DNA of 64,000 nt, taken from assembly GCA_000711775.1 (NCBI GenBank), contig ARYC01017638.1, positions 1 to 64,000 of the forward strand. The letters run 5' to 3'. Source of the stretch: Oxytricha trifallax (lineage: Eukaryota; Ciliophora; Spirotrichea; Sporadotrichida; Oxytrichidae). The translations under genes were made by a program, and so were the position numbers. The notes under the pieces are model-generated. The model was given only the letters and a program-made list of their open reading frames with translations. It did no database searches and was not told where the DNA came from. Shown here piece by piece: positions 10,620 to 21,678 of the stretch (the first letter of the stretch is position 1; each line of letters opens with the position of its first letter).

Positions 10620-13600
10620 ATTATCCTGCAGAGTCTGTATACCAAGCCTCGCCATGCCTCTATCCATTTCTCCATTTACTATTATATCTATTATTTAATG
10701 ATTTCTAATAACATTTAAAATTTATATTGACCTTCATACTTTTCACCGGTAGTCCAAATCATAATTCCGAAGCCTTCTTGTTCATCATTGACAAAGTTCC
10801 CTTCGTAAGTATGCCCATATTCAAAACCTCAAAACCTCTTAATGAAATTTATATTTGTTTTCATTGATAATAGTAATGTTGGGGGTAATGGATTTTTTAT
10901 TTATTTCATTTTTTAGTTAGATTCAATAAAATTATTTATATTTATGGATGAGATTTTTATACTTTTATTTTTCAAAATCGCTACATCTACATAAATGTAA
11001 TGCAAAAATTGTACACTAGGAAAATTTAAATGATAGTCCATTAATTGCTTGCTTTACTTATTTAATTAAATTAGCTAAATTTTATGAAAAAATCTTCGTA
11101 TAATTCTTAGATACTCCATTTTTAAATGTTTTGGTATTAATATATTTTTTATAATTTAATACTTGGTTTAAATTAAATTTTGAATCTTTATATAGAAATT
11201 TTAAATAAACCTCATTTTTTTAAAACTAGGCAATAATTTAATTTATTTACTATTAAATTGGAATCAATTAAAATCAGGCTGATTTAGTACCAGTTCTAAT
11301 TTAATATAAACAAATTAAGAAATAATTTAATGAAATTTAATTGGTTAAAAAGGAAATCCTAGTTTTTGCAAATTTCTCCATTTATCTTTACAAATTTTTG
11401 ACTTCCTATAAAATTTCCATACTTTTTATGTGATTATAATTATAGTAAATAAGTAAATAACTCAGGTAAGGTGATATATTAATTTGTAAATAAATCACTT
11501 TGAATTTGAGTAATCATTAAGATTAAAACCTCTAAGAAAATTCGAGTTGCTTAGTTTTCTAAAATCAAGTCTTGACGATGTTGACCTATCTATTTTCTAA
11601 TTATGAATAAATTAAATTAAAAAATAAATAAGGTCAAAATACCATTCGTGGCAGATTCTTTAATCCTCCCCAGCTTTTTATAAACTTTTTTAATGCATTA
11701 TTTTTAAAAAAATTATTTTTTATCTTTACTAAGCTTATTCATGAATCTCAAAAAAATCATTTTCTATTTTATAGTTCCAAAAGGATATAAATCTAATCTT
11801 TTTTTTATGCCTTTTGTTGAATTTTTAATAAATATTTTTGGGAAATTTTTTTTTAAATTAAAAAAACATTGTTCTTAATCCTTAAATAATATAACTAATT
11901 CTATTATGAATTATTCATAATTAATTAAGCATATTTCATTGAAAATTGCTGACAAATGTATGAAAAAAAATTTGATAATTTATAAACGGGACAGTTATTT
12001 AAATATCTTTTTTGAGTGATTATTGAAGAGAGTTCTGATTTAAAATAAAAGTAGAACGATTAAGCATAATTGGTTGTTCCATAATCAAATTTTAATATCT
12101 GATTGCATATATACTTACCTACTTTAACTGAAAAACTCGGATCTTTTTTGAAAGATTTGAACTTGATGAATCACTGCTTGTGGTACCAGTTGAATTTTTT
12201 AGAGCTGTCTTTAGTTGCATAGCTTAGATGACTACCTTTTTTTCTGTCAGGCTCAGGAAGTCAAAATTCTATATAGAATTAGCGAAAAGTCTAACTGAAA
12301 TAATAGGGGTGCTTTATGAGAATCCTGAACTAGTGTTTGTGGATAAAACTGCAGTCAAACTCCAATATAGAAGGATCTTCTAAGACTAGGTAGATTTTGC
12401 TTAACTCTAGATAGACTTTAGAAGAAAGCTAATGGAAGAGTAAGAGTTCATAGAATGGAATAAGAGAGAGGAGGCTACTCTAAAAATTTTAACTGGTTTC
12501 TACACGAGTGAATGGAGTTAGTAAGTTAAGTAATCATGTTAAAAAAAATTTCATTCTTGTGCAAGGAGCTGTATCTGGAGTTTTTCAGAATCGATAATGA
12601 AGTGAATGTTTTTCCATGACTGCTGTTTAGAAGTTAACACTGACTTAAGAGCCTGATCAGTGACCAGGCATACATATGTAGCGGTTGTCAAGCTGGAGGC
12701 AATAGATCCTTCGCCGGTGACTACCGTTGAGAGTGGTGGGGATTCGAACCAGGCTCCTCCAGCTAGTTGGTGGCACACCATAGCTGCCTAGACACTGATC
12801 AGGTCTTATTTTATATTGAAATTACAAATACAAAATTTAAAGATTGACATCTATCATTAATAATTTTAAAGCGACATAATGGGATGCATCAGACACCTTA
12901 AAATCCCTCACTTTATGATTATTTTTTTAAAATTATACTAAAGGTACCAAATTCTTTTATATAGCACAAAAATATTTTTAAATAATAAGATCATATAAGG
13001 GAAATTATAGATTTTAATTGAAAATACTATTTGATAAAAATTTAATAAAATAGTTTTGAAAAAATGCTAAATTTTTTAATTGAAATACTCATCAACTTCA
13101 TAAAAACAATATAAAAAGTAATAACATATGAAAAAATGGTAAGTAGTAAAATGAGATTCAAACTTATCTCTTTTTATTGAAAATGCTATCATTTAATGTG
13201 GATTTGTGAAAATTTAAGTTGAGTAAAAATGATAAACCCTCTCCGATAAAAATGGAATGAAATCATAAGTATACATTTAGAAATTAAGCATTAGATTTGT
13301 ATATATAGTAAAATATATAAAATATAAATCTATATGATTATTAATTGAGAATAATAGCAAATCTATCTTTAAAAACTAATAAGCACTCTAAAATTATTTA
13401 TTTGTTTATATTTATATTTGGCAGGGCTTATAAGCTCATTTTTTAATTTTACATATTTCAATTTATAAAATTTCCTGGGTAATTTGAGAAAAATATATAA
13501 AACTTCTAACTAAAAATTAATAGCCCATTTTTTATTTTTTACATAAATACTTAAACTAGGTTTTTTATTAAATTCTTTATAAGAGTTATAATTATAAATA

Positions 13601-16600
13601 GTTGAAAAGAATTTATTTTTTATAGATACTTTAAGTTATAAAGACTCTTTTTACAACATAATTTGTTTAAATGTCTTTTATTTAAGTTATTATAAGTATC
13701 TAAATAATCATAATTTTTATGTAAAATTAACATTCCTTTAATTATTCTATTAAAAATTTATCAAATTTATATGCTCTAAAGCTATTTTTGATATTTGGAT
13801 AGTTTATTAAGAAATATAAAACATTTTAAAAATTAATAAGCAAGTGTTTTACTCAACAATAATAGGTTAATATATTTGCTTATTATAAGTTCAGATTTCT
13901 ATCTATATCGAACATATTTATTTTAAGAATTTTAACATTATTATTATGAGCTTATAAGGTCAAATTATTCGGGCTTATAAGCCCAGCATAATTATTGAAA
14001 GGAAAAAAATCAAAAAAATTATAAGTTTAATTTTGTAAATCTTTATTTGAATTTTGGTATCAAATTTGAAGGCCTTCTTTTAATATAAATTATATTATAT
14101 ATTTTATTTTTTTAAAAATTTGTTAGAAATATAGAAAAATTATGAAAAATTTCTAATCTTTTCTGCTTATATTGGAAAAAAGAAATTTATGATATAATTT
14201 CTTTACATTAAAGTTATTTAATTTAAAGCTAAAGTGAATCTTATGTAAAGTAATTAGATTTGGTTGAATTTAATTCGCTTTTGATTAATAATTTTAGATT
14301 TAAGTTTCTGTAGTTAATTACTGATATAGAATGTAATTAATTATATCACTTAAAATTTTCTAATTTATTAAATTAATTAACTAACGAAGGTTTTTTATTA
14401 AATTATGAATAAAATGTAAAGGAATGTATATAAAAGCCTTAAAAAAGGTTGAGATTCTATATTAGATAAATTTGAGAAAATTTTATGCGAAAAATTATTT
14501 TAATTTAAAGTTGTGTAAAGCAACAATTACACTTGAATGAAGTCTTAATATAGGTATTTTCGAACTCAGAAATATAATTATGATTAAAAGGTATATTTTT
14601 TAGGAATTTTCAATATTGTAAACAAATAAGATATCTCTGATAAAAATTTGGGATATGAGGCTTATAATGATAAGCTTAAAACAATAGCTTTTTTATATTT
14701 AAAGCTATCTTTATTTAAAAGTATAATTTCTCTTTAACGCTTAATCTTTATTTGTTCTATTGAATAATAAACTATGTATTCGATTTTAATAAATAGTTGA
14801 ATAAATTCTTTGATTAAATAATTTGTATGATTTTGTATGAGTTGTATGAGTTTGTATGAGTTTGTATGACTTTGTATGAGTTTTCGAAAAAAATGTTTTT
14901 GATATTTATAATCAAAATATAAGTTAATGATAATTCTATGAAATTACTACTCACTTTACTAAGATAAGAAATGAATATATAAACAGCATAAATAAAGCAG
15001 TAAGCAACCTAGATTACAAAAAATTTTAGAATATTCATCTATCTTATTATTCATAAATTATAATTCAAGATATAATCACTTAATTTAATGATTAAATTTA
15101 TGATTCCTTATTTAAATTAGTTTGTTAATTATTTATTATTATTATTAATTGAAAGCTGCAAATGATAATTAAACAAAATAATTTGTAATATTTCTTAATT
15201 ATAATTAGTAATTTAAATACTCTAAATTTTTCGTATTTTAGCTTCATGGGGTTTTGGGGTTTATTATGATAAAAATCTTTCATATTTTCATTACTAGAGT
15301 GAAAATGATACTTTCCAACATAAATAAACCCTTATCCTCAACATAACCCTCATCAATCAAAACACATTTAAAACTCATTAAAGATTTGAAGTTTTTATTC
15401 ATCTATAAATTTACCTTATCCATTCATCTAGCTTTCTTTCCAATATTCATTGTATTTAATTTCTTTTATTATAAAATAAAAATAAATATCCTTCATAACT
15501 AGAGCCATTATCATTCGTAATTTTTCCAAATCCTTGTATCTAATTAATATAATTTAATAATTTGCTTTTATGATAATCTAGTCGTCCACGAATTAAACAA
15601 ATTATATTGTACTTATTTATATTTGAAAATTCCCCTTCATATATACCTATACCTTTAAAAGTGAAGATTCCCTTTCCCTTATCTGCTCCCATTAACATAC
15701 TCAGCTGTGCACTCATCTCCTTCTACAAATGTTTCTGTGCCTTTGCCATGCTTTTCATCCTCAAACCAATCTCCTGTGTATGTGGAATTATCTTCTGAGG
15801 TGAATTTTCCAATTCCATGACGCCATCCATTCTTAAAAGAACAAAAATTAATAAAAATTAATCGCAAATGGATGTTTATTAATGATTGAACCATTAACCC
15901 TCATACCAACCACCACCATCGGCAAATCTTTTCTTTCCCTGACCATTTGCAAGCCCATACCTTCTCTCTCCCCAGTATAAAATAAAATAATCTAAGCCAG
16001 ATTTCTTATAATATATTGTAGTCACCACTTTTGGGTTTAATTGAGACTCCTGGCCCATGCTTTATAAAATATAAAATTATTAGTAACTTTCTATTGTCGA
16101 GTAGGTAGCCTCTATATCTCTCCCCATTTTCCAGTAGAGAACCATGTGTAAATTATAAATCCAATTCTTTAATTCTATCTTGCCAGTCATCTAATACTCG
16201 TAAATAAAAATAAAAAATTTTAATTATACAATTTTGAGATTTAAATTTGGGGGGGGGGGAAGTTTCCTGCACTCGATTAAGTTTCCTGCACTTTTTTTTA
16301 TTTTATGTAAAATTTAATAAATTTAATGTAAATCATAAAATTAAAAATTTTTATGACTCACTAATGTTAAGGTAATATTTTTGAAGTATAAGTGAATTTT
16401 TATATTAATCAAAATCGATGTCTTATTAAATTAGGTAGAAGTCTTAAAACAATAAGAATAGAGTAAATATATGCAGTAGAGTGTATGTTGGCATTAGTAT
16501 ATCTCAAGACGCAATCTATGAATCGATCTGAGAGATTTCCACTGTGATCTTGGGCGGATATACGCTCATAATGCGCGGATATCCGCGCAATGTATCGTCA

Positions 16601-19600
16601 AAAACTCCACTTCAAACGACATTCGTCTGAATCCACTTTCTTAATTCAGAGACCTCTCTAGGCATTAAATGCCCTCATTTTTAATAATTCTTAATAATTT
16701 TTATTAAATCTGAGGATTATTAAATTAACGCAATTTATTAATTTAATAATTTATCTGTAATCAAAATTCTCTAAAGAGAAATCAATCTGACTTTAAAACT
16801 TTTAATTCTATATTAAGAATTAAAATTAAACCCTCAGATTTAATAGAAATTATTAAGAATTATTAAAAATGAGGGCATTTAATGCCTAGAGAGGTCCCTG
16901 AATTAAGAAAGTGGATTCAGACGAATGTCGTTTGAAGTGGAGTTTTTTAAGATACATTGCGCGGATATCCGCGCCTTATGAGCGTATATCCGCCCAAGAT
17001 CACAGTGGAAATCTCTCAGATCGATTCATAGATTGCGTCTTGTGATATTCTAATGCCAATATACACTCTACTGCATATGTTTACTCTATTCTTATTGTTT
17101 TAAGACTTCTACCTAATTTAATAAGACATCGATTTTGATTAATATAAAAATTCACTTATACTTCAAAAATATTACCTTAAGAGGATATTTATACATCATT
17201 TAAGTAATTCAAAAAATATAGTCTAACTTTATAAAGGTATTGAAAGAACATAATAAATTGAATTACAATTTCAATAACAATTGGAACTATACTTAAAGTT
17301 ACTTTGAAAAATGAGAGTACAATATAATTGCTAAGATGCAAAAACCAACAAATATCAGATAAATTATGTCAGATATTGAAATCTATAGAGAAAAATTGAC
17401 TTATTGATTAATAAATTAAGTATAATTAAAACATTAAAATTAGTTCGAAAGTTTCTTAATAAATATAATAAATATTATTTTTATTAAAAAAAATTTTTTA
17501 AAAAAAGTGCAGGAAACTTCCCTAAAAATTTTTTTTTATAATAAACCGGTGCAGGAAACTTCCCCCCCCTTAAATTTTTTATTATTTAAAAAACTTTTTG
17601 AAATATAAATAAAAAAAAGGAAAATAAAAATAAATTAGTTTATTTATAAATTAAAAAGTAGAGATAGAATATATGTATCATTTGGAATACCTATAATTCT
17701 AATTTGCTAAATTTTATAATTAATATTGTAAGAATACATTTGAATTGGATAAAAAATCATTTAAATTAATATTTGTTCAAATTAAAGTAATTAACTTTCT
17801 GGAAACCTAGACAAGGTTCTCCTCTGTCTCATACCTTGGAGCGAGATAAAACCACTTTAATTTTTATATTAAAATCAACTAAATAATCACAAAAAATTAA
17901 AATCAAGTTATTTCGCTTTAGGGATGCGATAGAAAGGTACCGCCGACAGTAACTTCCAGATGATTTAAAAATATTCAATCAAAATAGTACCATATTCTAG
18001 TTTCTAGATAGTTAACCTCCACGAATTTAATTATCAATAATTTGAATTATAATCTATTTCCAAATTCAAATGTGTTCCTACAATAAAAAAATTAAAATGA
18101 TTTTAAATATATATATTAAAACTAATGTTTAAATTAGATATTAATAATTTTTATTAAAAAATGAAAACTAATATAATTCCTTAATAACATATTTGGCAAT
18201 ACATAACATTTATAAAGTAAGGAGATATCGGGTATTTATGAAAGATTTTTAATTATATTTTAAATATTTATAATTAAAATTAGTAAATAAAATTTTGCAA
18301 ATATTTTAATTTTTATCAATGCTAATTATAATTCCCTCTAATTGATATTTAATAATAGAATCATTTTTTAATAATTATATTAATTCTATCAATCAATCAT
18401 AACCCATACCCCTTAATGAGTTTTATATGTGATTTTTTATGAGGGCAATTTAGGGGATTAGGTTATATAAGAGTTGTTAAATGTCAGTTCCATTCTAGTA
18501 TTGAATATTTTAAAATCCTTAAAAAACAACATTTTATACTCTGTTTATATATTCTAATATTTATTATATAAACTATTGCATTTTGTTCTTTATGTTTAAC
18601 ATTTTTTTACGAGTTATCACTTTTACTCATCGTTTTCATGAAACTTGATGATTGAATTATTTCAAAAATTTGGCATTTATGCCAAAATAATTATTGAATT
18701 TTTAATAAAAAAGTATTATCAAATTCGATAAAATATTTCCATTTATTTTAGTTTGAATACTTTATTAACTTTTGTCTTATATTAATGAGTTTGGTAACTT
18801 TAGCAACATTTTTTTGAAAAATTAGCTTAAAATCAGTTATTTTTACTTGTTTGATAGATCCCATTTACCTTTATTTAGTTTAAATATAATCTTAAATTGA
18901 AAATCCCTATTATAATTTGTATTTTTAACTTCACTTTAAATTTAGACACCTATTAAATGTGGGTATCTTATAGGAGGTCTACTTTGAATGGATTAATGGA
19001 AAAAGTCTTAAGATGCTTTAACAAACTGCAGAGATGGAACTCTATATTTATCATTTTAGTTCCATTAAATTAATACTAAATTTGTTTAAATTTAATTAGA
19101 ACTGGTACTAATTCCGTTTAATTTTAATTGTTACCAATTAAATATTACAAAAACTTAATTAGTACCTAGTTATAATCTAATGAGGTTTGAAAGAAAAAGT
19201 TCTAATTTGTTTCAAAATCTAATAGGTAATATGTACTAATAAATTAAAACTAATGGTACCGAAACATTTTAAAATGGAGTCCTTAAGAATTTTAAGATGC
19301 ATTTTATAAATTTAGCTATTTTAATTAAATAAGTAAAGCAAACAATAAACACACTTCATTAAAATTTACTAGTAGGATAATTTCAACATAACATTTATTT
19401 AGACAGATATAGTGATGATAAAAAATAAAATATTAAAAGTCTCAACCATTAAAAAGTAATTAAAAAAATTGAATCTAAAAACAGAAATGAAATTAATCAA
19501 ATGGTAACCCTAATCACCAACTTTTTCCTCATTACCAAAACACATATTAAAACTCATTAAGCTATGGTGATTCTGATTTTGAGATTGAACATATTCATAC

Positions 19601-20586
19601 AAAATTGAATTTTTTATTATTAGAGAGTTGGTTGATACAACAATAAATCAATTTATTAAGCGTCGGTGAAGAGGGTTCTCAATCAGAACATATACTTTTA
19701 GAATTACAACAATATTTTTTTACAGATTCCCTTTAATGTTGATAACTTAAAGATTGAGAGTAATATTAGAAATATTTAAATTAATTAGAATTTTCTTTGA
19801 CAAAATAAGATACCTATTAAAACTTTTAAACTTCAATATATTATTATATTTTAAAAATACTCGTAAATAAAACTCTTCCTTCATCATTTCAACGAGGTCA
19901 GGATCGTCTTACTCCACTATCTCTATAGTTTCTCTATCATTAATTTTGTACTTTATATCACCTTCCTCTGCATATCTTATTTCTGGTGTATCGCTATCAC
20001 TTATATCACTTTCTTCCTCGTTATTTGCATTGTCTTCAAAATATTACTATGACTTAGATTTTAATATAATTCTCCCAATTTCACTTCCTTTTAATATTGT
20101 AAAAAATCTACAATATTGTAGGAATACATTCGAAATTGAGAAATTGATTATAATTAAATAAATAATTAATCAAAATATTGGCAGTTAAAGTTGGCCAATT
20201 TTAAGGATCTTAGGATCATTCGATAGAGAATTTAAAATTATCTGGACTTTATTATTAGCGGCATTATTTTATCGCATCGCTGGACCAAGATAAATTCACT
20301 TTAATTAAACTCATCTAAATTCATTAAATTATACCCTCCCATTAAAGTCAAGTTAACTCGCTATATTGATGCGATAAAATAGTACCGCTAATAATAAAGT
20401 CCAGATAATTTTAAATTTTCTATCCAGTGAGCCTAAGATCGTTTAAATTGGCCAACTTTAACTGCCACTATTTTGATTAATTATTTATTTAATTAAAATT
20501 AATTTCCCAATTTCGAATGTATTCCTACAATAATATTTCTTAAAAATTTCACAATAAATTATAAAAATAAAGTTTCCGTTGTTCAT
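10620..20586 (-). CDS. MORN-repeat protein gene 1 (germline, in pieces)
   Basis: A gene for a MORN-repeat protein, a family that commonly binds membranes or scaffolds the cortex. Reading on the minus strand, the coding blocks are: about 20586-20531 plus 20115-19856 (possible start MNNGN at 20586, then an acidic part NNEEESDISDSD), 16209-16087, 16063-about 16018, about 15976-15885, 15831-about 15605, about 15560-15396, 10823-about 10735 and about 10665-10620. MORN units include YTGDWFEDEKHGKGTE and YEGNFVNDEQEGFGIM. Pointers at the joins include a 17-bp AATACTCGTAAATAAAA (19856/16193), CTTT (16060/16087), ATT (15829/15885) and TATTCA (10818/15396). TAA/TAG occur in frame as glutamine. It parallels the copy at 24180-26143 block for block. 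Large spacers are mobile-element derived. The first exon reading and the 3' stop are uncertain. Confidence 0.75.
12150..12548 (+). CDS. orphan open frame of ~130 residues inside the TBE remnant
   Basis: With TAA/TAG as glutamine, a frame on the plus strand is open across this stretch and has the composition of a real protein: hydrophobic-charged alternation, KFYIELAKSLTEIIGVLYE and then RRKLMEEQEFIEWNKREE. No start or stop is evident, and no family was recognised. It sits in a GC-richer island surrounded by DNA that is more than 80% AT by eye, next to the tRNA-like sequence at 12652-12803. It could be a fragment of an inserted element or a captured host gene. Confidence 0.4.
12652..12803 (-). 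mobile_element. short element with tRNA-like promoter boxes and CCTGATCAGTG ends
   Basis: A 152-bp GC-rich segment bounded by an inverted 11-bp repeat, CCTGATCAGTG (12652-12662) and CACTGATCAGG (12793-12803). On the minus strand it contains GGTTCGAATCCCC (about 12738-12750), a perfect RNA polymerase III B-box, with a weak A-box-like stretch upstream. A full cloverleaf does not form (the T-stem pairs poorly), so it is not a functional tRNA gene. A tRNA-derived SINE-like or MITE-like sequence is the best description. No target duplication seen. Confidence 0.45.
14822..14882. repeat. tandem repeat of TTTGTATGAG-like units
   Basis: About five imperfect 10-11-bp units (TTTGTATGAG, with variants GTTGTATGAG and TTTGTATGAC). 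Lies inside the TBE remnant. No function inferred. Confidence 0.8.
15243..15262. repeat. isolated TBE terminus (G4T4-type)
   Basis: TTCATGGGGTTTTGGGGTTT followed by ATT, i.e. the right-hand end of a TBE, better conserved than the surrounding remnant. The matching left end was not found between 10850 and 15240, so this is a leftover of a second, nested TBE. Confidence 0.6.
16249..17569. mobile_element. hAT-like poly-G MITE (copy 1), split by a foldback
   Basis: Non-autonomous element with ends GGGGGGGAAGTTTCCTGCAC. Each end carries the AAGTTTCCTGCAC word twice. It is flanked by an exact 8-bp duplication TTAAATTT (16241-16248 and 17570-17577), the size made by hAT-type transposases. Without its internal insertion it is about 510 bp and aligns, inverted, with the copy at 24762-25247. 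No coding sequence. The superfamily is inferred from the duplication length only. Confidence 0.75.
16371..17176. mobile_element. 806-bp foldback element with TTAA target duplication
   Basis: Two near-identical inverted arms (about 16371-16745 and 16800-17176) begin GGTAATATTTTTGAAG and are flanked by TTAA on both sides (16367-16370, 17177-17180). The uninterrupted MITE copy at 24762-25247 has a single TTAA at the matching place, confirming insertion with TTAA duplication as in piggyBac-type elements. The arms contain an exact 16-bp GC palindrome GCGCGGATATCCGCGC (about 16574). No open frame of note. Confidence 0.75.
17726..18083. mobile_element. hairpin MITE, TTGTAGGAATAC family (diverged copy)
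   Basis: Starts TTGTAAGAATACATTTG, ends CAAATGTGTTCCTACAA, flanked by TA. Internal words GGAAACCTAGACAA and GGAGCGAGATAA match the copies at 56225 and 59518. About 358 bp, so shorter than its relatives. A Tc1/mariner-type TA target is suggested. Confidence 0.75.
18398..19590. mobile_element. TBE-derived remnant, internally deleted
   Basis: The left edge CATAACCCATACCCCTTAATGAG resembles the TBE A left end (C4A4 repeats then CCTTAATGAG). The right edge ACATATTAAAACTCATTAAG resembles the worn TBE end at 15370. Only about 1.2 kb remains and no TBE gene was recognised in it. The exact right boundary is uncertain. Confidence 0.5.
20116..20530. mobile_element. hairpin MITE, TTGTAGGAATAC family
   Basis: A 415-bp near-palindrome starting TTGTAGGAATACATTCG and ending in its reverse complement, flanked by TA (20114-20115 and 20531-20532). 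Arms carry GGCAGTTAAAGTTGGCCAA and TCTGGACTTTATTATTAG. It sits inside the first coding block of MORN gene 1; the reading frame is open across the join if the element and one TA are removed. Confidence 0.85.
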
Positions 20587-20884
20587 GTTATTTTGGAAAT
20601 CAAAATCCCAAAACCCCTGAAGTTGTTTTATTGCGTTTCTGTTTGATGAAGGTATACTATATAGGATGATTTATTAGGGTTTTATAGTGTCTATGTAGAA
20701 TTTTTATGTTTAAAAATTAGAAATTAAGTAAGTACAAGAAGCGATTTTTTTCTAAATATTTGACACAAACATAAGCTTAGAGTCATGTGACAGTTTTCTG
20801 AGTAGAAGTTTGATTGTTTTCTATTGCAGTTCAATTATATTAATTAGGATTGATGATGGTTAAGAATGGAAGTTCTATTTATAA

Positions 20885-21650
20885 GCACTCTTAATAAAAT
20901 CAATTATATCATCTTCAAATTGTGCATCAAATGATACAGAAGAATTTTATTATAATGGACTTTCAATAGCTCCAAATATAATTCAATTCTATTAAAATGA
21001 GAACTGTGAGGTACATTAAATACAAGTGTAATGTTTAATCTATCATATTCCTTCCTTGAGTATTTAGTTTTATGAACTGATAAGCCATCTACAAACAGAA
21101 TAATCTTTTAGTAGGCGTACTTATCTTTGATTTATTACAACATCTTTATGTATTATTCGGTCTTTATTAAGGGAGGTGGAATAAGATAAGTCTAGAGGCC
21201 ATTATCTTAACTTATTCAACAAATTATTACAAGAGTTTAAACCCTAATCTTCTATCACTCACTTCAATGTTGCTTTACTTCGGTTACCAAGACCTTGATT
21301 CGAAAGTATTAAACGTGAATACTGCCTCATAATCATATATGAACTTTATAATTATGCTACTAAGCCATCTGCATTTATAGAATATATAATTTCAATTATC
21401 CTTTAAAAATTGTAACATTAAAGCTGATCTCTCTCTCTTTTTATAATTGACAGTATTGTGAGATACTCAATTCTTTTTATAAATGTTTCCGATAGATTAA
21501 ACAGAGATGTAAAGTTAAGTAAATTGTCGATGATACATCACAGCTCTCTAGGCTAGAGAGAGAAATTAGCCCAATATTTAAGAGTTATCATTAATGATAT
21601 ATCTATATAATGTTACTAGAATTTTGTTGATCTTTTAGGTTTAGAATTTA
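20885..21650 (-). pseudogene. TBE transposase fragment, catalytic Asp lost
   Basis: The minus-strand reading matches the TBE B transposase closely: AVFTFNTFESRSW (around 21300) and ILFVDGLSVHKTKYSRKE (around 21100), then FNRIELYLELLKVHY. Where TBE B has HADEAVF, this copy reads YDYEAVF, so the first catalytic aspartate appears replaced by tyrosine. The DD34E spacing of the other two residues is kept. Further upstream coding continues beyond the inserted foldback (22815-about 22950) only in degraded form. Non-functional. Confidence 0.75.
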
Positions 21651-21678
21651 GATGCTACTTCTTTTAAATTTAATATTA

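Larger units (their letters stand above)
10822..15396. mobile_element. decayed TBE transposon occupying an IES of MORN gene 1
   Basis: The left end CAAAACCTCAAAACCTCTT is a mutated C4A4-type TBE end preceded by ATT (10819-10821). The right end is a worn version of the TBE A right end (AAAACTCATTAAAGATTTG...) followed by ATT (15397-15399). The same MORN block at 24370-24410 is uninterrupted, which gives the empty site. The interior is mostly featureless AT-rich DNA, with a foreign GC-richer island at 12150-12803 and a better-preserved TBE end at about 15243-15262. No TBE gene was recognised, so this is an old remnant, probably hit by later insertions. Confidence 0.75.
16210..19872. other. 3.66-kb spacer (IES) with 17-bp pointer, built of nested elements
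   Basis: The direct repeat AATACTCGTAAATAAAA occurs at 16193-16209 and 19856-19872. Removing one copy plus the intervening DNA joins ...MMKEEFYLR to RVLDDWQDRI in frame. The paralogous block at 26128-26143 reads into the same junction word. Inside lie the hAT-like MITE (16249-17569, itself holding a TTAA foldback), a hairpin MITE (17726-18083) and a TBE remnant (18398-about 19590). Confidence 0.75.

Noticed and set aside
12735..12755. functional tRNA gene on the minus strand
   Set aside because: The B-box is perfect, but T-stem and acceptor stem do not pair and no clear anticodon loop is present.
10822..15396. intact TBE with its three genes
   Set aside because: Only the ends are TBE-like; no transposase, 22 kDa or kinase motif was found inside.
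15607..15798. plus-strand open frame across a MORN block
   Set aside because: It is the reverse shadow of the minus-strand MORN reading, which has repeat structure and a paralogue.
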